64,000 bases of DNA from Shiella aurantiaca (GTDB taxonomy: Bacteria > Bacteroidota > Bacteroidia > Cytophagales > Cyclobacteriaceae). The notes below the pieces were generated by a model. That model was not told the origin of the DNA, did no database searches, and saw nothing but the letters and a program-made list of their open reading frames with translations. Where the stretch lies: assembly GCA_030412945.1 (NCBI GenBank), contig JAUHJS010000007.1, positions 186,001 through 250,000 of the forward strand, given 5' to 3'. Positions 18,042-26,283 of this stretch are shown here, piece by piece (the first letter of the stretch is position 1; each line of letters opens with the position of its first letter). Both the position numbers and the translations under genes were made by a program.

Positions 18042-18890
18042 ATGATTACTACATTTAGCCAAACCGTGCGCCTCACCCCTCAAATTGAATTGGGTGGCGA
18101 CCGCATGGTATTGCTTTCAGGGCCTTGCGCGGTAGAGAGCTATGCTATTTCTTCGGAAGTGGCCGGTCGATTGAAAGAGATAGCCAAGCAATTGGACATA
18201 GATTTGATTTTCAAAGCTTCTTTTGATAAAGCCAACCGTACCTCTGCGGGCTCTTTCCGTGGGATTGGCCGCGAGGAAGCCTTGGAAATATTGGCCAAAG
18301 TAGGAAAAGAAAGCGGATTGCCTTTGATTACCGATGTGCACGAATCCGATCAGGTAGCCGAAGTCGCCAAAGTAGTGGATGTACTTCAAATTCCGGCCTT
18401 CTTATGCCGTCAGACGGATTTACTTTTGGCAGCTGCGGCTTCCGGTAAAGCGGTTAATATCAAGAAAGGCCAGTTTATGGCACCGGAAGATATGAAATAC
18501 GCAGCCGATAAGGTGCGCAATGCCGGAAATCCCAATGTCTGCCTCACGGAGCGCGGAGCCTCTTTTGGCTACCACAATTTAGTAGTAGATATACGCAGTC
18601 TACCCATTATGCGTCAATACACTCCTGTGATTTTTGATGTCACCCACAGCGTGCAGCAGCCGGGCGGCATGGGCGGAAGCTCAGGCGGACAACGTCAGTT
18701 TGCTTCCTATTTGGCGCGTGCGGCCGGAGCAGCAGGGGTAGATGGCTATTTTATAGAGTCTCATCCCAACCCTGCCAAAGCCCTGAGCGATGGGCCCAAT
18801 ATGATTCCCTTGTCGGATATGTACGATTTCCTCGCCATGCTGAAAGAAAGTTGGATGTTGGGAAGAAAATATGTTACAAATAAGGGTTGA
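18042..18890 (+). CDS. kdsA: 3-deoxy-8-phosphooctulonate synthase (KDO 8-P synthase)
   Basis: The 282-residue aldolase condenses arabinose 5-phosphate with phosphoenolpyruvate to KDO 8-phosphate. Diagnostic blocks are [32 protein letters not shown]-like [20 protein letters not shown], and [12 protein letters not shown]. It has Cys29 in [10 protein letters not shown], where the metal-independent E. coli-type enzyme has Asn, together with the His of DVTHS, the Glu of IESHP and the Asp of ALSDGPN. This is the ligand set of the metal-dependent class. It lies downstream of the surface-protein gene and 39 bases before the polysaccharide export gene, with which it could be cotranscribed. Confidence 0.96.
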   Translation: MITTFSQTVRLTPQIELGGDRMVLLSGPCAVESYAISSEVAGRLKEIAKQLDIDLIFKASFDKANRTSAGSFRGIGREEALEILAKVGKESGLPLITDVHESDQVAEVAKVVDVLQIPAFLCRQTDLLLAAAASGKAVNIKKGQFMAPEDMKYAADKVRNAGNPNVCLTERGASFGYHNLVVDIRSLPIMRQYTPVIFDVTHSVQQPGGMGGSSGGQRQFASYLARAAGAAGVDGYFIESHPNPAKALSDGPNMIPLSDMYDFLAMLKESWMLGRKYVTNKG

Positions 18891-18929
18891 TTTACTATCT
18901 TGCCAAACCATTGACTATTTTAACCATAC

Positions 18930-19766
18930 ATGATAGAGTTGTATACGAGTGCCAAGCAAAGAAAGTGGGGAGTAAAAGGACTGGTGAGTGCGATAGGCTT
19001 GGTTTTGTTGTTTGCCTGTGTGCCCAATAAAAAATTGGTCTACTTGCAGGAAGGGGCCGAGTTGAAAGAAAGAAAATCCATAGAAACGGATACCGTATTG
19101 CGTACCCATACCATGGAAATCCGCGAATACCGCATTCAGCCCCTTGATATTTTAAGTGTAAATTTCGAAAGCCTTACTTCCGAAGAATATGACTTCTTCT
19201 CCAAAGTAGCACCATTCCAACAAGGGGGTGCTGGTGCCGGACAAGCTTTTCTGGCCTTCAATGGTATCTTGGTAGATGCCAATGGGGACTTGGAATATCC
19301 TGTGGTGGGCAAAATTCAGGTAGCTGGTCTTACTGTCTTTGAAGCCCAGGAAAAAGTACAGCGTATTGCTTCCCAATACATGCGCGATGTCATTGTGCGT
19401 ATTAGGTTGCTCAACTTCCGCTACACGGTTTTAGGAGAAGTAAGAGCTGAACAAACCGTTACTTCCTTCAATACCCGCCTAACTCTTATGGAAGCCATAG
19501 GTCTGGTAGGCGGCTTAAGTGATATGGCCGATAGAAGCCGGGTAAAAGTAATCCGACAAAAAGGAGCCGTATCGGAAGTCTTTTATGTCAACCTCCTGGA
19601 CGAAGACCTGATGAACTCGCCCCTGTATTATGTGCAGCAAAACGACATCATCATTGTGCCACCGCTCCATCAGCGTCCTTTCCGCACGTATTTTGCGCAG
19701 AACCTGGCTTTGTTTACCAGTAGTATCTCTGCGGTATTAGTGATTATTACCTTACTATCTCGTTAA
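18930..19766 (+). CDS. Wza-like polysaccharide export lipoprotein
   Basis: The 278-residue protein has a lipoprotein signal with Cys30 (LLFACVPNKK), then a Poly_export domain beginning YRIQPLDILSVNF, and an SLBB-type beta-grasp region around FRYTVLGEVRAEQTVTSF and LMEAIGLVGGLSDMADRS. The C-terminus ends in one membrane helix (SSISAVLVIITLLSR). This is the usual Bacteroidota outer-membrane auxiliary exporter that works with a Wzc-like kinase, which follows with no gap. It is the first gene of the exopolysaccharide/capsule locus. Confidence 0.93.
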   Translation: MIELYTSAKQRKWGVKGLVSAIGLVLLFACVPNKKLVYLQEGAELKERKSIETDTVLRTHTMEIREYRIQPLDILSVNFESLTSEEYDFFSKVAPFQQGGAGAGQAFLAFNGILVDANGDLEYPVVGKIQVAGLTVFEAQEKVQRIASQYMRDVIVRIRLLNFRYTVLGEVRAEQTVTSFNTRLTLMEAIGLVGGLSDMADRSRVKVIRQKGAVSEVFYVNLLDEDLMNSPLYYVQQNDIIIVPPLHQRPFRTYFAQNLALFTSSISAVLVIITLLSR

Positions 19767-22172
19767 GTGAATACCTTTCCCTCATCCCCTGGACCAGAAA
19801 ATAAACAAGAACAAGCCAACCTCTTGGGCTTCGACTTGAATTACGAGCGTGTCATAGCCCGTGTATTCAAGTATTGGTATGTGTTTATTTTTAGCATAGG
19901 TTTAGGCCTCACAGCTGCCTTCCTGATCAATCGCTATGCCACCCGCATCTATCCGGTGAACGCCTCCATTATGATTAAGGAAAATCAGGAGATGTCCGAA
20001 GCGGAGTTTATCATTAAAAATGCCTTGGTGAGTAATTATAAAAATTACTTCAATGAGCTGTATATTATAAAATCCTATCCCCTGATAGAATCGGTAGTGC
20101 GGGATTTGAACTATCAGGTGTCCTATTTCACCGAAGGTAATGTAAAAACCTCGGAATTTTATTCTGGCGATATGCCCATCAGCATACGCATGATGGAATC
20201 GGAGCAAATGCCGTATGGAAAAAGCCTGGGGCTTACCTTTAGGGAAGATAATTCCTTCACCTTGGAATATTTGAGCGAAGACCATATCGGAACGGGAGAA
20301 GCTTTTGCCAAACTGCCCTATAACGATACCCTGCAAATTAATGGCTATCGCCTCTATGTAGAATTGACCCATCCGGAGCGATTGAAGGAGTTTGCCGGAC
20401 GCTATTTCATTGTACGTTTTTCCGATCCATTTTCCGTAGCCAGAAGTTACAGTACCCGACTTTCAGCCAATTGGGCCGAAGAAGGTGCCTCTGTGGTGAA
20501 CCTCGGCCTTACAGGTGCTAACCCGGAGAAAGAAGTAGAGTTTCTAAAGCGTTTTATCAAGCGCTATCAGCAATATGATGTGGATAAGAAAAATCAGGTG
20601 GCCATTAAGTCCCTGGAGTTTTTAGATCAACAATTGACGGTAATAGGGGATTCCCTTCGCTTTTACGAAGACCAGATTGAAAATTTTAAGCGAAAGAATG
20701 TCATCACCAGTCTGGACGCTGAGGCCCAACGCCTCTACCAGAAATTAGAAGTGCTGGAATCGCAAAAGGTACAGCGCATTCTTACGGAAAATTATTATAA
20801 ATATGTGGTAGAGCGCCTCAGTGCCGATCAGTACGAGGGGATCATCACCCCACAAAGTGTGGGGATTGATGATGTGGTGATAGCCGCCTTGATTACCGAG
20901 TTGATTGAGATACAATCGGAGATACGAATGTTTGCCGATGTGGAAAAGGTGCAGGATAATCCCATTCTACTAGATAAGAAACGCAGGATAGGACAGATTA
21001 AGGAGCAAATCATCCAAGCGATTCAGACTTCCCGCGAGGCCCGCAAGCTGGATGAGGAATACCTCAGTAAGCAAATCCGTACTTTAGAGTCTCAGCTCAA
21101 TAAATTGCCCGGTGCGGAACGTGCCTTGGTGAATATCCAACGGAATTATAAACTGCGTGAAAGTTTATATGTGTTTTTATTAGAAAAAAGAGCAGAAGTA
21201 GGCATTACCGCGGCTTCGGCCACTTCCAGCGTAATAACAGTAAACTCCCCCGTAGTAGGAGAGAGTATTGCGCCTAAAACCAAACTCAACTACCTTTTGG
21301 GTATGAGCTTTGGCACGGTGATTCCCATCTTGCTTTTCCTCTTGATGGAAATCCTTAATAAGCGCATTCAAGCCAAAGAAGATATAGAAATGATTACCAG
21401 CGTGCCCCTCATTGGTGGTATAGGTCATAATCCGGCTGATAGTAATTTGATTGTGTTTCAAAAACCCAGAGGAGCGGTCGCAGAGGCTTTTAGGGCTTTA
21501 CGATCTAACCTTAACTACTTCACGCAAAATGCCGATAAAAAGATATTCCTGATTACTTCCTCTATTGCGGGAGAGGGGAAAACCTTTACGTCCTTAAATT
21601 TGGCTACTGTATTGGCTATGTCAGGGAAACGCACCGTCATTGTAGGGGCAGATTTGCGAAGACCCAAACTCTTTGACGATTTCAACCTAAGCAATACCCA
21701 AGGCTTGAGTCAGTATTTGTCGGGTATGCTAGCGGCTGATGATTTGGTGAAAACGACCGAAATCGAAAATCTCTTCCTGATTCCCGGAGGGCCGGTACCA
21801 CCTAATCCGAGTGAACTCTTGATGCGCCCCGAAATGGATAGCCTCATAGAAAGACTCAAGGCCACTTATGATTATGTGATCTTGGATACTCCGCCCGTGG
21901 GCTTGGTGACCGATGCTTTTGTCTTGCAGAAATATGCCGACCACAGTTTGTATGTGGTACGTCAAGATTATACCCCGAAGGAAGCGCTACGCTCACTGGA
22001 AGAAACCGTGCAAATGGGCCGATTGAACAAGATGAGCATCGTATTTAATGATATCCGCAAAAATGGTCCCGGCTATGGCTATGGGTACCGATATGGCTAC
22101 GGATATGGATATGGTTACGGCTATGGCTACGGAAACCGGAAAAAGAAATCAGGAGGGTATTATGAGGAATAA
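19767..22172 (+). CDS. Wzc-like polysaccharide co-polymerase and tyrosine autokinase
   Basis: The 801-residue protein (GTG start directly after the stop of the exporter gene) has an N-terminal membrane helix (about 36-55), a Wzz/GNVR periplasmic region with coiled coils, a second membrane helix near residue 520, and a cytoplasmic BY-kinase domain. The kinase shows Walker A SSIAGEGKTFTS (about residues 597-608), Walker A-prime VIVGADLRRPKL and Walker B YVILDTPPVG. The C-terminus is a tyrosine cluster of alternating Gly and Tyr followed by a basic segment and GGYYEE, the autophosphorylation tail. It controls polymer length and export with the Wza-like protein. Confidence 0.95.
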   Translation: MNTFPSSPGPENKQEQANLLGFDLNYERVIARVFKYWYVFIFSIGLGLTAAFLINRYATRIYPVNASIMIKENQEMSEAEFIIKNALVSNYKNYFNELYIIKSYPLIESVVRDLNYQVSYFTEGNVKTSEFYSGDMPISIRMMESEQMPYGKSLGLTFREDNSFTLEYLSEDHIGTGEAFAKLPYNDTLQINGYRLYVELTHPERLKEFAGRYFIVRFSDPFSVARSYSTRLSANWAEEGASVVNLGLTGANPEKEVEFLKRFIKRYQQYDVDKKNQVAIKSLEFLDQQLTVIGDSLRFYEDQIENFKRKNVITSLDAEAQRLYQKLEVLESQKVQRILTENYYKYVVERLSADQYEGIITPQSVGIDDVVIAALITELIEIQSEIRMFADVEKVQDNPILLDKKRRIGQIKEQIIQAIQTSREARKLDEEYLSKQIRTLESQLNKLPGAERALVNIQRNYKLRESLYVFLLEKRAEVGITAASATSSVITVNSPVVGESIAPKTKLNYLLGMSFGTVIPILLFLLMEILNKRIQAKEDIEMITSVPLIGGIGHNPADSNLIVFQKPRGAVAEAFRALRSNLNYFTQNADKKIFLITSSIAGEGKTFTSLNLATVLAMSGKRTVIVGADLRRPKLFDDFNLSNTQGLSQYLSGMLAADDLVKTTEIENLFLIPGGPVPPNPSELLMRPEMDSLIERLKATYDYVILDTPPVGLVTDAFVLQKYADHSLYVVRQDYTPKEALRSLEETVQMGRLNKMSIVFNDIRKNGPGYGYGYRYGYGYGYGYGYGYGNRKKKSGGYYEE

Positions 22173-22402
22173 GTTGGTTGCTGGTTGACAGTTGTTGGTT
22201 GATGGTTCTAGTTTATGGTAGATAAAAAGGTACTTGTTATGCCCTATGGGAATCCAAATACCATATACTACATTCTATATACTTAAGACATGGTACTTGG
22301 TACTCCACACTAACTTCCCACTGCCTACTTGATTTAAAATGGAATAACTACTAAATATAAATAATGATGTCAACCGTCAACCGTCAACCGTCAACGGACA
22401 AC
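22173..22402. repeat. Intergenic GTTG/CAAC-rich repeat, copy 1
   Basis: The left side (22177-22206) is rich in GTTG words. The right side (22373-22402) is a run of GTCAACC units reading the other way, so the two flanks could pair as a long imperfect hairpin. Between them is CCAAATACCATATAC (22254-22268), which recurs in other gaps of this locus. The CAAC-rich flank runs into the coding sequence of the next gene. Confidence 0.7.
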
Positions 22403-23365
22403 AAAAGAATAATAATAACCGGAGGTGCCGGATTCATTGGATCCAACCTCGTAGAGGCTTTGTTGCAAGATGCACGGGTCAAGAAAGTGCGTGTAATCGA
22501 TGACCTTTCTAATGGTTATTACAGCAACATTCAAGCCTTTGAAGGCAATCCTAAGTTTGAATTTGTAAAGGAAGATATTTGTAATTACGAGGCCATGGTG
22601 GACTTGTTCCAAGGCTTTGATGCCATTTCTCATCAGGCCGCTTTGGGTTCTGTGCCTCGTTCCATACAAAATCCCATGCGCAGCAATGCCGTCAATGTGG
22701 ATGGTACCATCAATGTGCTGCATGCTGCCGTGCAAAATAACATCGACCGCGTGATTTTGGCTTGTTCTTCCAGCACCTATGGCGACAGCCCTACGCTGCC
22801 CAAGGTAGAGTCGGTCATCGGACGCCCACTAAGTCCTTATGCTATTACCAAATATGCCGTAGAGCTGTATGCGGATGTATTCCAAAAGACTTATGGATTG
22901 AACTACATAGGCTTCCGCTATTTCAATGTATTTGGCCCTAAGCAAAGTCCGGATAACCCCTATGCGGCCGTTATTCCTTTGTTTGCCAAGGCCTTCCGCG
23001 AAGGATACGCACCCACCATCAATGGGGACGGAGAAACCAGCCGGGATTTTACCTACGTAGCCAATGCTGTGCAGGCCAATATACTCGGACTATTTACCAA
23101 CAAGAAAGAAGCCCTCAATCAGATATATAATATGGCCTGTGGAGAGCAGACTACCCTTAACCAAATGGTGGAAAACCTACGCCAGATTTCCGGCAAGAAT
23201 ATTAAAGCCACCTATGGCCCTGAGCGGGCAGGGGATGTGCGCCATTCCAAAGCCGATATTAGTAAGATACAAAACCTATTGGGCTATGAGCCTAAGGTAA
23301 AGTTTGCCCAAGGGCTGGAAGAGGTGTATAAATGGTATATTGAATCGGGACATACATTCGCGTAG
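22364..23365 (+). CDS. UDP-GlcNAc 4-epimerase-like SDR (WbpP/TviC type)
   Basis: The 333-residue protein is an extended SDR. The NAD-binding GGAGFIGS is at residues 20-27 and the catalytic YxxxK is Tyr159/Lys163 in SPYAITKYAVEL. The blocks VIDDLSNGYYSNI, RYFNVFGPKQSP, NGDGETSRDFTYV and GDVRHSKADISK are typical of WbpP/TviC enzymes that interconvert UDP-GlcNAc and UDP-GalNAc or their uronic acids. Residues 1-13 are encoded by the intergenic GTCAACC repeat, so the N-terminal tail is not conserved enzyme sequence. No other in-frame Met precedes the dinucleotide-binding strand, so this start has to be used unless initiation is non-standard. Confidence 0.9.
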   Translation: MMSTVNRQPSTDNKRIIITGGAGFIGSNLVEALLQDARVKKVRVIDDLSNGYYSNIQAFEGNPKFEFVKEDICNYEAMVDLFQGFDAISHQAALGSVPRSIQNPMRSNAVNVDGTINVLHAAVQNNIDRVILACSSSTYGDSPTLPKVESVIGRPLSPYAITKYAVELYADVFQKTYGLNYIGFRYFNVFGPKQSPDNPYAAVIPLFAKAFREGYAPTINGDGETSRDFTYVANAVQANILGLFTNKKEALNQIYNMACGEQTTLNQMVENLRQISGKNIKATYGPERAGDVRHSKADISKIQNLLGYEPKVKFAQGLEEVYKWYIESGHTFA

Positions 23366-23579
23366 CGAATGAAGTTTATAGTTGTTAGTTTATAGTTCAG
23401 TTTATCGTAAACAAATAGTAGTGTAATGTATAGGATAAAATAGGAAAGGTAGTTTACTAAAAGCCAAACGCTAAAGGCCTACAACCAATATCCAAATACT
23501 GCCATAGGCATCCCTTCGGGAAAAATACCATATACCAATACATGAATTTCAAAAAATATGAGTAAATTAGTTACTCGAT
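23366..23579. repeat. Intergenic repeat region, copy 2
   Basis: GTTTATAGTTGTTAGTTTATAG on the left and a CCAAATACTGCCATAGGCATCCCTTCGGG-type block (23492-23520), then ATACCATATACC (23525-23536), on the right belong to the same family as the gap before the epimerase. A CATTCG/CGAATG hairpin (23355-23371) spans the epimerase stop codon. No gene is seen in this gap. Confidence 0.6.
23560..23576 (+). promoter_or_regulatory. Small hairpin before the antiterminator start
   Basis: GAGTAA (23560-23565) and TTACTC (23571-23576) form a perfect 6-bp stem with a 5-base ATTAG loop, ending 3 bases before the ATG at 23580. It could hide the start of translation. It has no T-run and is not a terminator. Confidence 0.35.
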
Positions 23580-24068
23580 ATGGAATGGAAAGCCGTTTAT
23601 ACTAAGCCCAGACACGAAAAGAAGGTAGCCGACCGCCTGCAAGCTAAGGGAATTACGGTATACTGTCCGGTGCAAACGGTGCTCAAACAATGGAGCGATC
23701 GCAAGAAAAAAGTGACTGAGCCGGTGTTTCGTTCCTACGTTTTTTTACAATGCGAAGAAGCGGAAGAGCTAAAGGTGTTGCAAACCCAAGGGGTGGTAAG
23801 TTTTGTACGCTATCTGCGGAAAGTAGCCACCATACGGGAGCAGGAAATAGAGAAGATACGTGATTTCCTGGGGAATTACGAAAACATAGAAATAGAAGCC
23901 ATAGAAGGCTGGCAGGTAGGCGATTCCGCCCGCATCCAAGAAGGAGGCATGAAAGGACTTTATGGGGAGTTGGTAGAGATCAAGGGGCATAAAGCCCGCT
24001 TGATATTAAATGAAATGGGGATACAATTAGTCGCTGAGATCCCGCTAGGGAAATTGGCTAAGAAGTGA
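23580..24068 (+). CDS. UpxY-like NusG-family transcription antiterminator
   Basis: The 162-residue protein has a NusG N-terminal (NGN) domain beginning WKAVYTKPRHEKKVADRL and a C-terminal KOW-like domain around GDSARIQEGGMKGLYGELVEIKGHKARLIL. Specialised NusG paralogues at the head of polysaccharide loci (UpxY in Bacteroides, RfaH in enterobacteria) keep RNA polymerase going through long operons. Its position near the start of a locus of more than 20 kb fits that role exactly. The target operon is probably the one that follows. The hairpin just before its start suggests its own translation may be controlled. Confidence 0.9.
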   Translation: MEWKAVYTKPRHEKKVADRLQAKGITVYCPVQTVLKQWSDRKKKVTEPVFRSYVFLQCEEAEELKVLQTQGVVSFVRYLRKVATIREQEIEKIRDFLGNYENIEIEAIEGWQVGDSARIQEGGMKGLYGELVEIKGHKARLILNEMGIQLVAEIPLGKLAKK

Positions 24069-24538
24069 TAAATCCCTACCGTCTTTTTACCCAGTTACAT
24101 GTCCTACCGTGTGACTTACGAGGCGAAGCTGTATTTATTAGTTTATAGTTGTCGGTTGTTAGTTGATGGATTTGGCTTATAGCTATTAGCTTTTAGCCTT
24201 TAGCCAACAGTTTTCCTCGAAAGACTAACGAACAACTAAGAACCAATTTGCCTACTAAAGACTGCTCCCAAAGGGATGCCTGCGGCACAACTGAAGACTT
24301 CTTCTTCTCACTGTAAGTATAGCAAATGCGAGAGACGCCAGACTGATAGATTTGAGACAATAGATATATTTAAATATACCAAATACCATATACTAAATCT
24401 ATCAACCAACAACCGTCAACTATCAACCAATTTTTGTCAACTGCCTACTGTTCCCACAGGGATGCCTTCGGCACAACTGCCAACTGATACTGCCAATTTC
24501 CTACTGTCAACTGTCAACCATCAACTAACAACCAACCC
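24069..24538. repeat. Intergenic GTTG/CAAC-rich repeat region, copy 3 (largest)
   Basis: This 470-base gap holds no convincing gene. The left part has GTTG words (24140-24168) and TTAGCTTTTAGCCTTTAGCC-type runs (24185-24206). The middle has two copies of a GGGATGCCTnCGGCACAACTG block (24273-24293 and 24460-24480) and CCAAATACCATATAC (24379-24393). The right part (24400-24535) is dense in TCAACC/CAACTG words up to the next start codon. As in the first copy, the flanks are roughly inverted relative to each other. Confidence 0.7.
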
Positions 24539-25066
24539 TTGCTCGACACCCTCATCACTTCCAAAACCCGCATTAAGCTTCTGCTGAAGTTCTTTCTGAA
24601 TAGCAGTACCCAAGGCTATTTGCGCAACTTGGAAAGCGAGTTTGGCGATAGCACCAATGCCATCCGCCTCGAGCTCAATAAATTTGAACAAGCAGGTATG
24701 CTGGCCTCTACCACCGAAGGCAATAAGAAAATCTTCAAAGCCAATACCGAGCATCCTCTCTTTCCGGAGATTCAAGCCTTGGTGCGCAAATACATAGGCC
24801 TCGACCGCATCATAGAGCAGGTTATTGGCCGCGTAGGCGATTTGCAGCTCGTTTGCCTCGTAGGCGATTATGCCCGGGGAATAGATAGCGGAAAGATGGA
24901 AGTAGTACTGGTAGGCGAGAATTTGAATGCTGATTATCTGGACAAAATGAGTACTAAAGCCCAAGAAATTATCCACCGCAAGGTGCACTATACAACCCTC
25001 AGTCCTGCAGCGTTTTCAGATAAAAACTACCCAGATAGTCATTGTCTCGTATTGTGGGAGAGCTAG
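24539..25066 (+). CDS. ArsR-like winged-helix protein with nucleotidyltransferase-like C-terminus
   Basis: The 175-residue protein starts at a TTG (context CCCTTGCTCGAC). The following LDTLITSKTRIKLLLKFF matches the N-terminus I know from a conserved Bacteroidota family found in polysaccharide loci. The N-terminal half is a winged helix (YLRNLESEFGDSTNAIRLELNKFEQAGML, then a wing around EGNKKIFKANTEHPLFPEI). The C-terminal half (VCLVGDYARGIDSGKMEVVLVG) resembles a MNT-type nucleotidyltransferase fold, though the catalytic GSxARG form appears as GDYARG. It is probably a transcription regulator of the locus. The CAAC-rich repeat abuts its start codon, so its leader is almost entirely repeat. 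Confidence 0.75.
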   Translation: MLDTLITSKTRIKLLLKFFLNSSTQGYLRNLESEFGDSTNAIRLELNKFEQAGMLASTTEGNKKIFKANTEHPLFPEIQALVRKYIGLDRIIEQVIGRVGDLQLVCLVGDYARGIDSGKMEVVLVGENLNADYLDKMSTKAQEIIHRKVHYTTLSPAAFSDKNYPDSHCLVLWES

Positions 25067-25202
25067 ATTGCTTTTGGCTACTGGCCTTTAGCCATTGGCA
25101 GCTATGTATATGACCTCAAGAAAAATCCAAATACCAGATACCACATACCTTCAAACCCATGCGTGTTTGGTTTTGTGCGTGAGATTTTAGTTGATATCAA
25201 CC
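25067..25202. repeat. Intergenic repeat region, copy 4
   Basis: The gap contains GCTACTGGCCTTTAGCC (25077-25093) and CCAAATACCAGATACCACATAC (25127-25148), matching elements of the three preceding gaps. From the next gene onwards this repeat family is no longer seen in the window. No gene is present. Confidence 0.55.
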
Positions 25203-26210
25203 ATGAAAAATATAAAAGCAGACATAATTCTTATTACCGGAATAGCCGGATTTATAGGCTTTCATCAAGCCTTGCGCATGAAAAAGGTGGGTTATAAGGT
25301 TGTTGGGATAGATAATCTAAATGATTATTACGATCCTCAATTAAAACTAGCGCGTTTACGTGAATTAGGCATTACCGTAGTTGAAGAGGAAGGATTTACC
25401 ACTAATTCAGATCAAAGTATTATCTTCTATAAAGGCGATATTCAAGATGCTGCTTTATTAGAGCAAATCTATCAAACACATCCATTTCAGGGCATCATTC
25501 ATTTAGCTGCACAAGCAGGGGTGCGCTATTCAGTAGAAAATCCGCATGCCTACGTAGATACAAATATTAAAGGCTTTTTAAATATTTTGGAATTGGCAAG
25601 GGCTCATACTATGGAGCATGTAGTGTACGCGAGTAGCAGTTCGGTATATGGTATGCAGGCGGCTCAGCCTTTTTCTGAAAATGATCCTTGCAACCATCCG
25701 GTAAGTTTATATGCCGCCACAAAAAAGGCGAATGAGATGATGGCCGAATGCTACCATCATTTATATAAAATCCCTTTAACCGGATTACGCTTTTTTACGG
25801 TCTATGGCCCTTGGGGTAGGCCTGATATGGCACCCATGCTTTTTGCCCAAGCTATTATAGAAGGCAGACCCATTAAAGTATTTAATCACGGGAAGCAAAA
25901 GCGTGATTTCACTTATATAGATGATATCTGTGAAGGGGTAGCTCAAGTATATGAGTCGGAGCGTTTAAGAGGCCAACATGATATTTTAAATATTGGTAAT
26001 GGTGCTCCGGTGAATCTATTGGATTTTATTGAAACATTGGAGCATGCACTTGGTAAGGCTGTTGAGAAGGTGTTCTGCGATGCTCAGCCGGGGGATGTGG
26101 AGGAGACGTATGCCAATACTAATAATTTAGATAAATATATATCCTTCAAAACTAAGGTAAAGATTAGCGATGGGATTCACCATTTTACTAATTGGTTTAA
26201 AAGTTACTAA
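25203..26210 (+). CDS. UDP-glucuronate 4-epimerase-like SDR
   Basis: The protein of about 335 residues (ATG at 25203; a TTG at 25191 would add four residues) is an extended SDR with GIAGFIGFHQALRM as its dinucleotide loop, SSSSVYG, and YAATKKANE as catalytic YxxxK. The early GIDNLNDYYDPQLKLARLREL segment and RFFTVYGPWGRPDMAPMLF are typical of UDP-glucuronate 4-epimerases (LpsL/GAE type), which make UDP-galacturonate. UDP-glucose dehydrogenase, which would supply UDP-glucuronate, is not in the window. A galacturonate supply fits the amidotransferases downstream. From here on the intergenic repeats stop. Confidence 0.9.
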   Translation: MKNIKADIILITGIAGFIGFHQALRMKKVGYKVVGIDNLNDYYDPQLKLARLRELGITVVEEEGFTTNSDQSIIFYKGDIQDAALLEQIYQTHPFQGIIHLAAQAGVRYSVENPHAYVDTNIKGFLNILELARAHTMEHVVYASSSSVYGMQAAQPFSENDPCNHPVSLYAATKKANEMMAECYHHLYKIPLTGLRFFTVYGPWGRPDMAPMLFAQAIIEGRPIKVFNHGKQKRDFTYIDDICEGVAQVYESERLRGQHDILNIGNGAPVNLLDFIETLEHALGKAVEKVFCDAQPGDVEETYANTNNLDKYISFKTKVKISDGIHHFTNWFKSY

Positions 26211-26283
26211 AGTGAAAATGTGATAGCTTTATAGCATCTATAGGTTAGTTTGATTTTTTTTTATCTTTAATTGTATTATTGTC

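Noticed and set aside
24276-24587. A 103-codon plus-strand frame across the intergenic repeat region
   Set aside because: It reads CAAC-rich low-complexity repeat (NRQLSTN, NHQLTTN) and runs into the ArsR-like gene in another frame.
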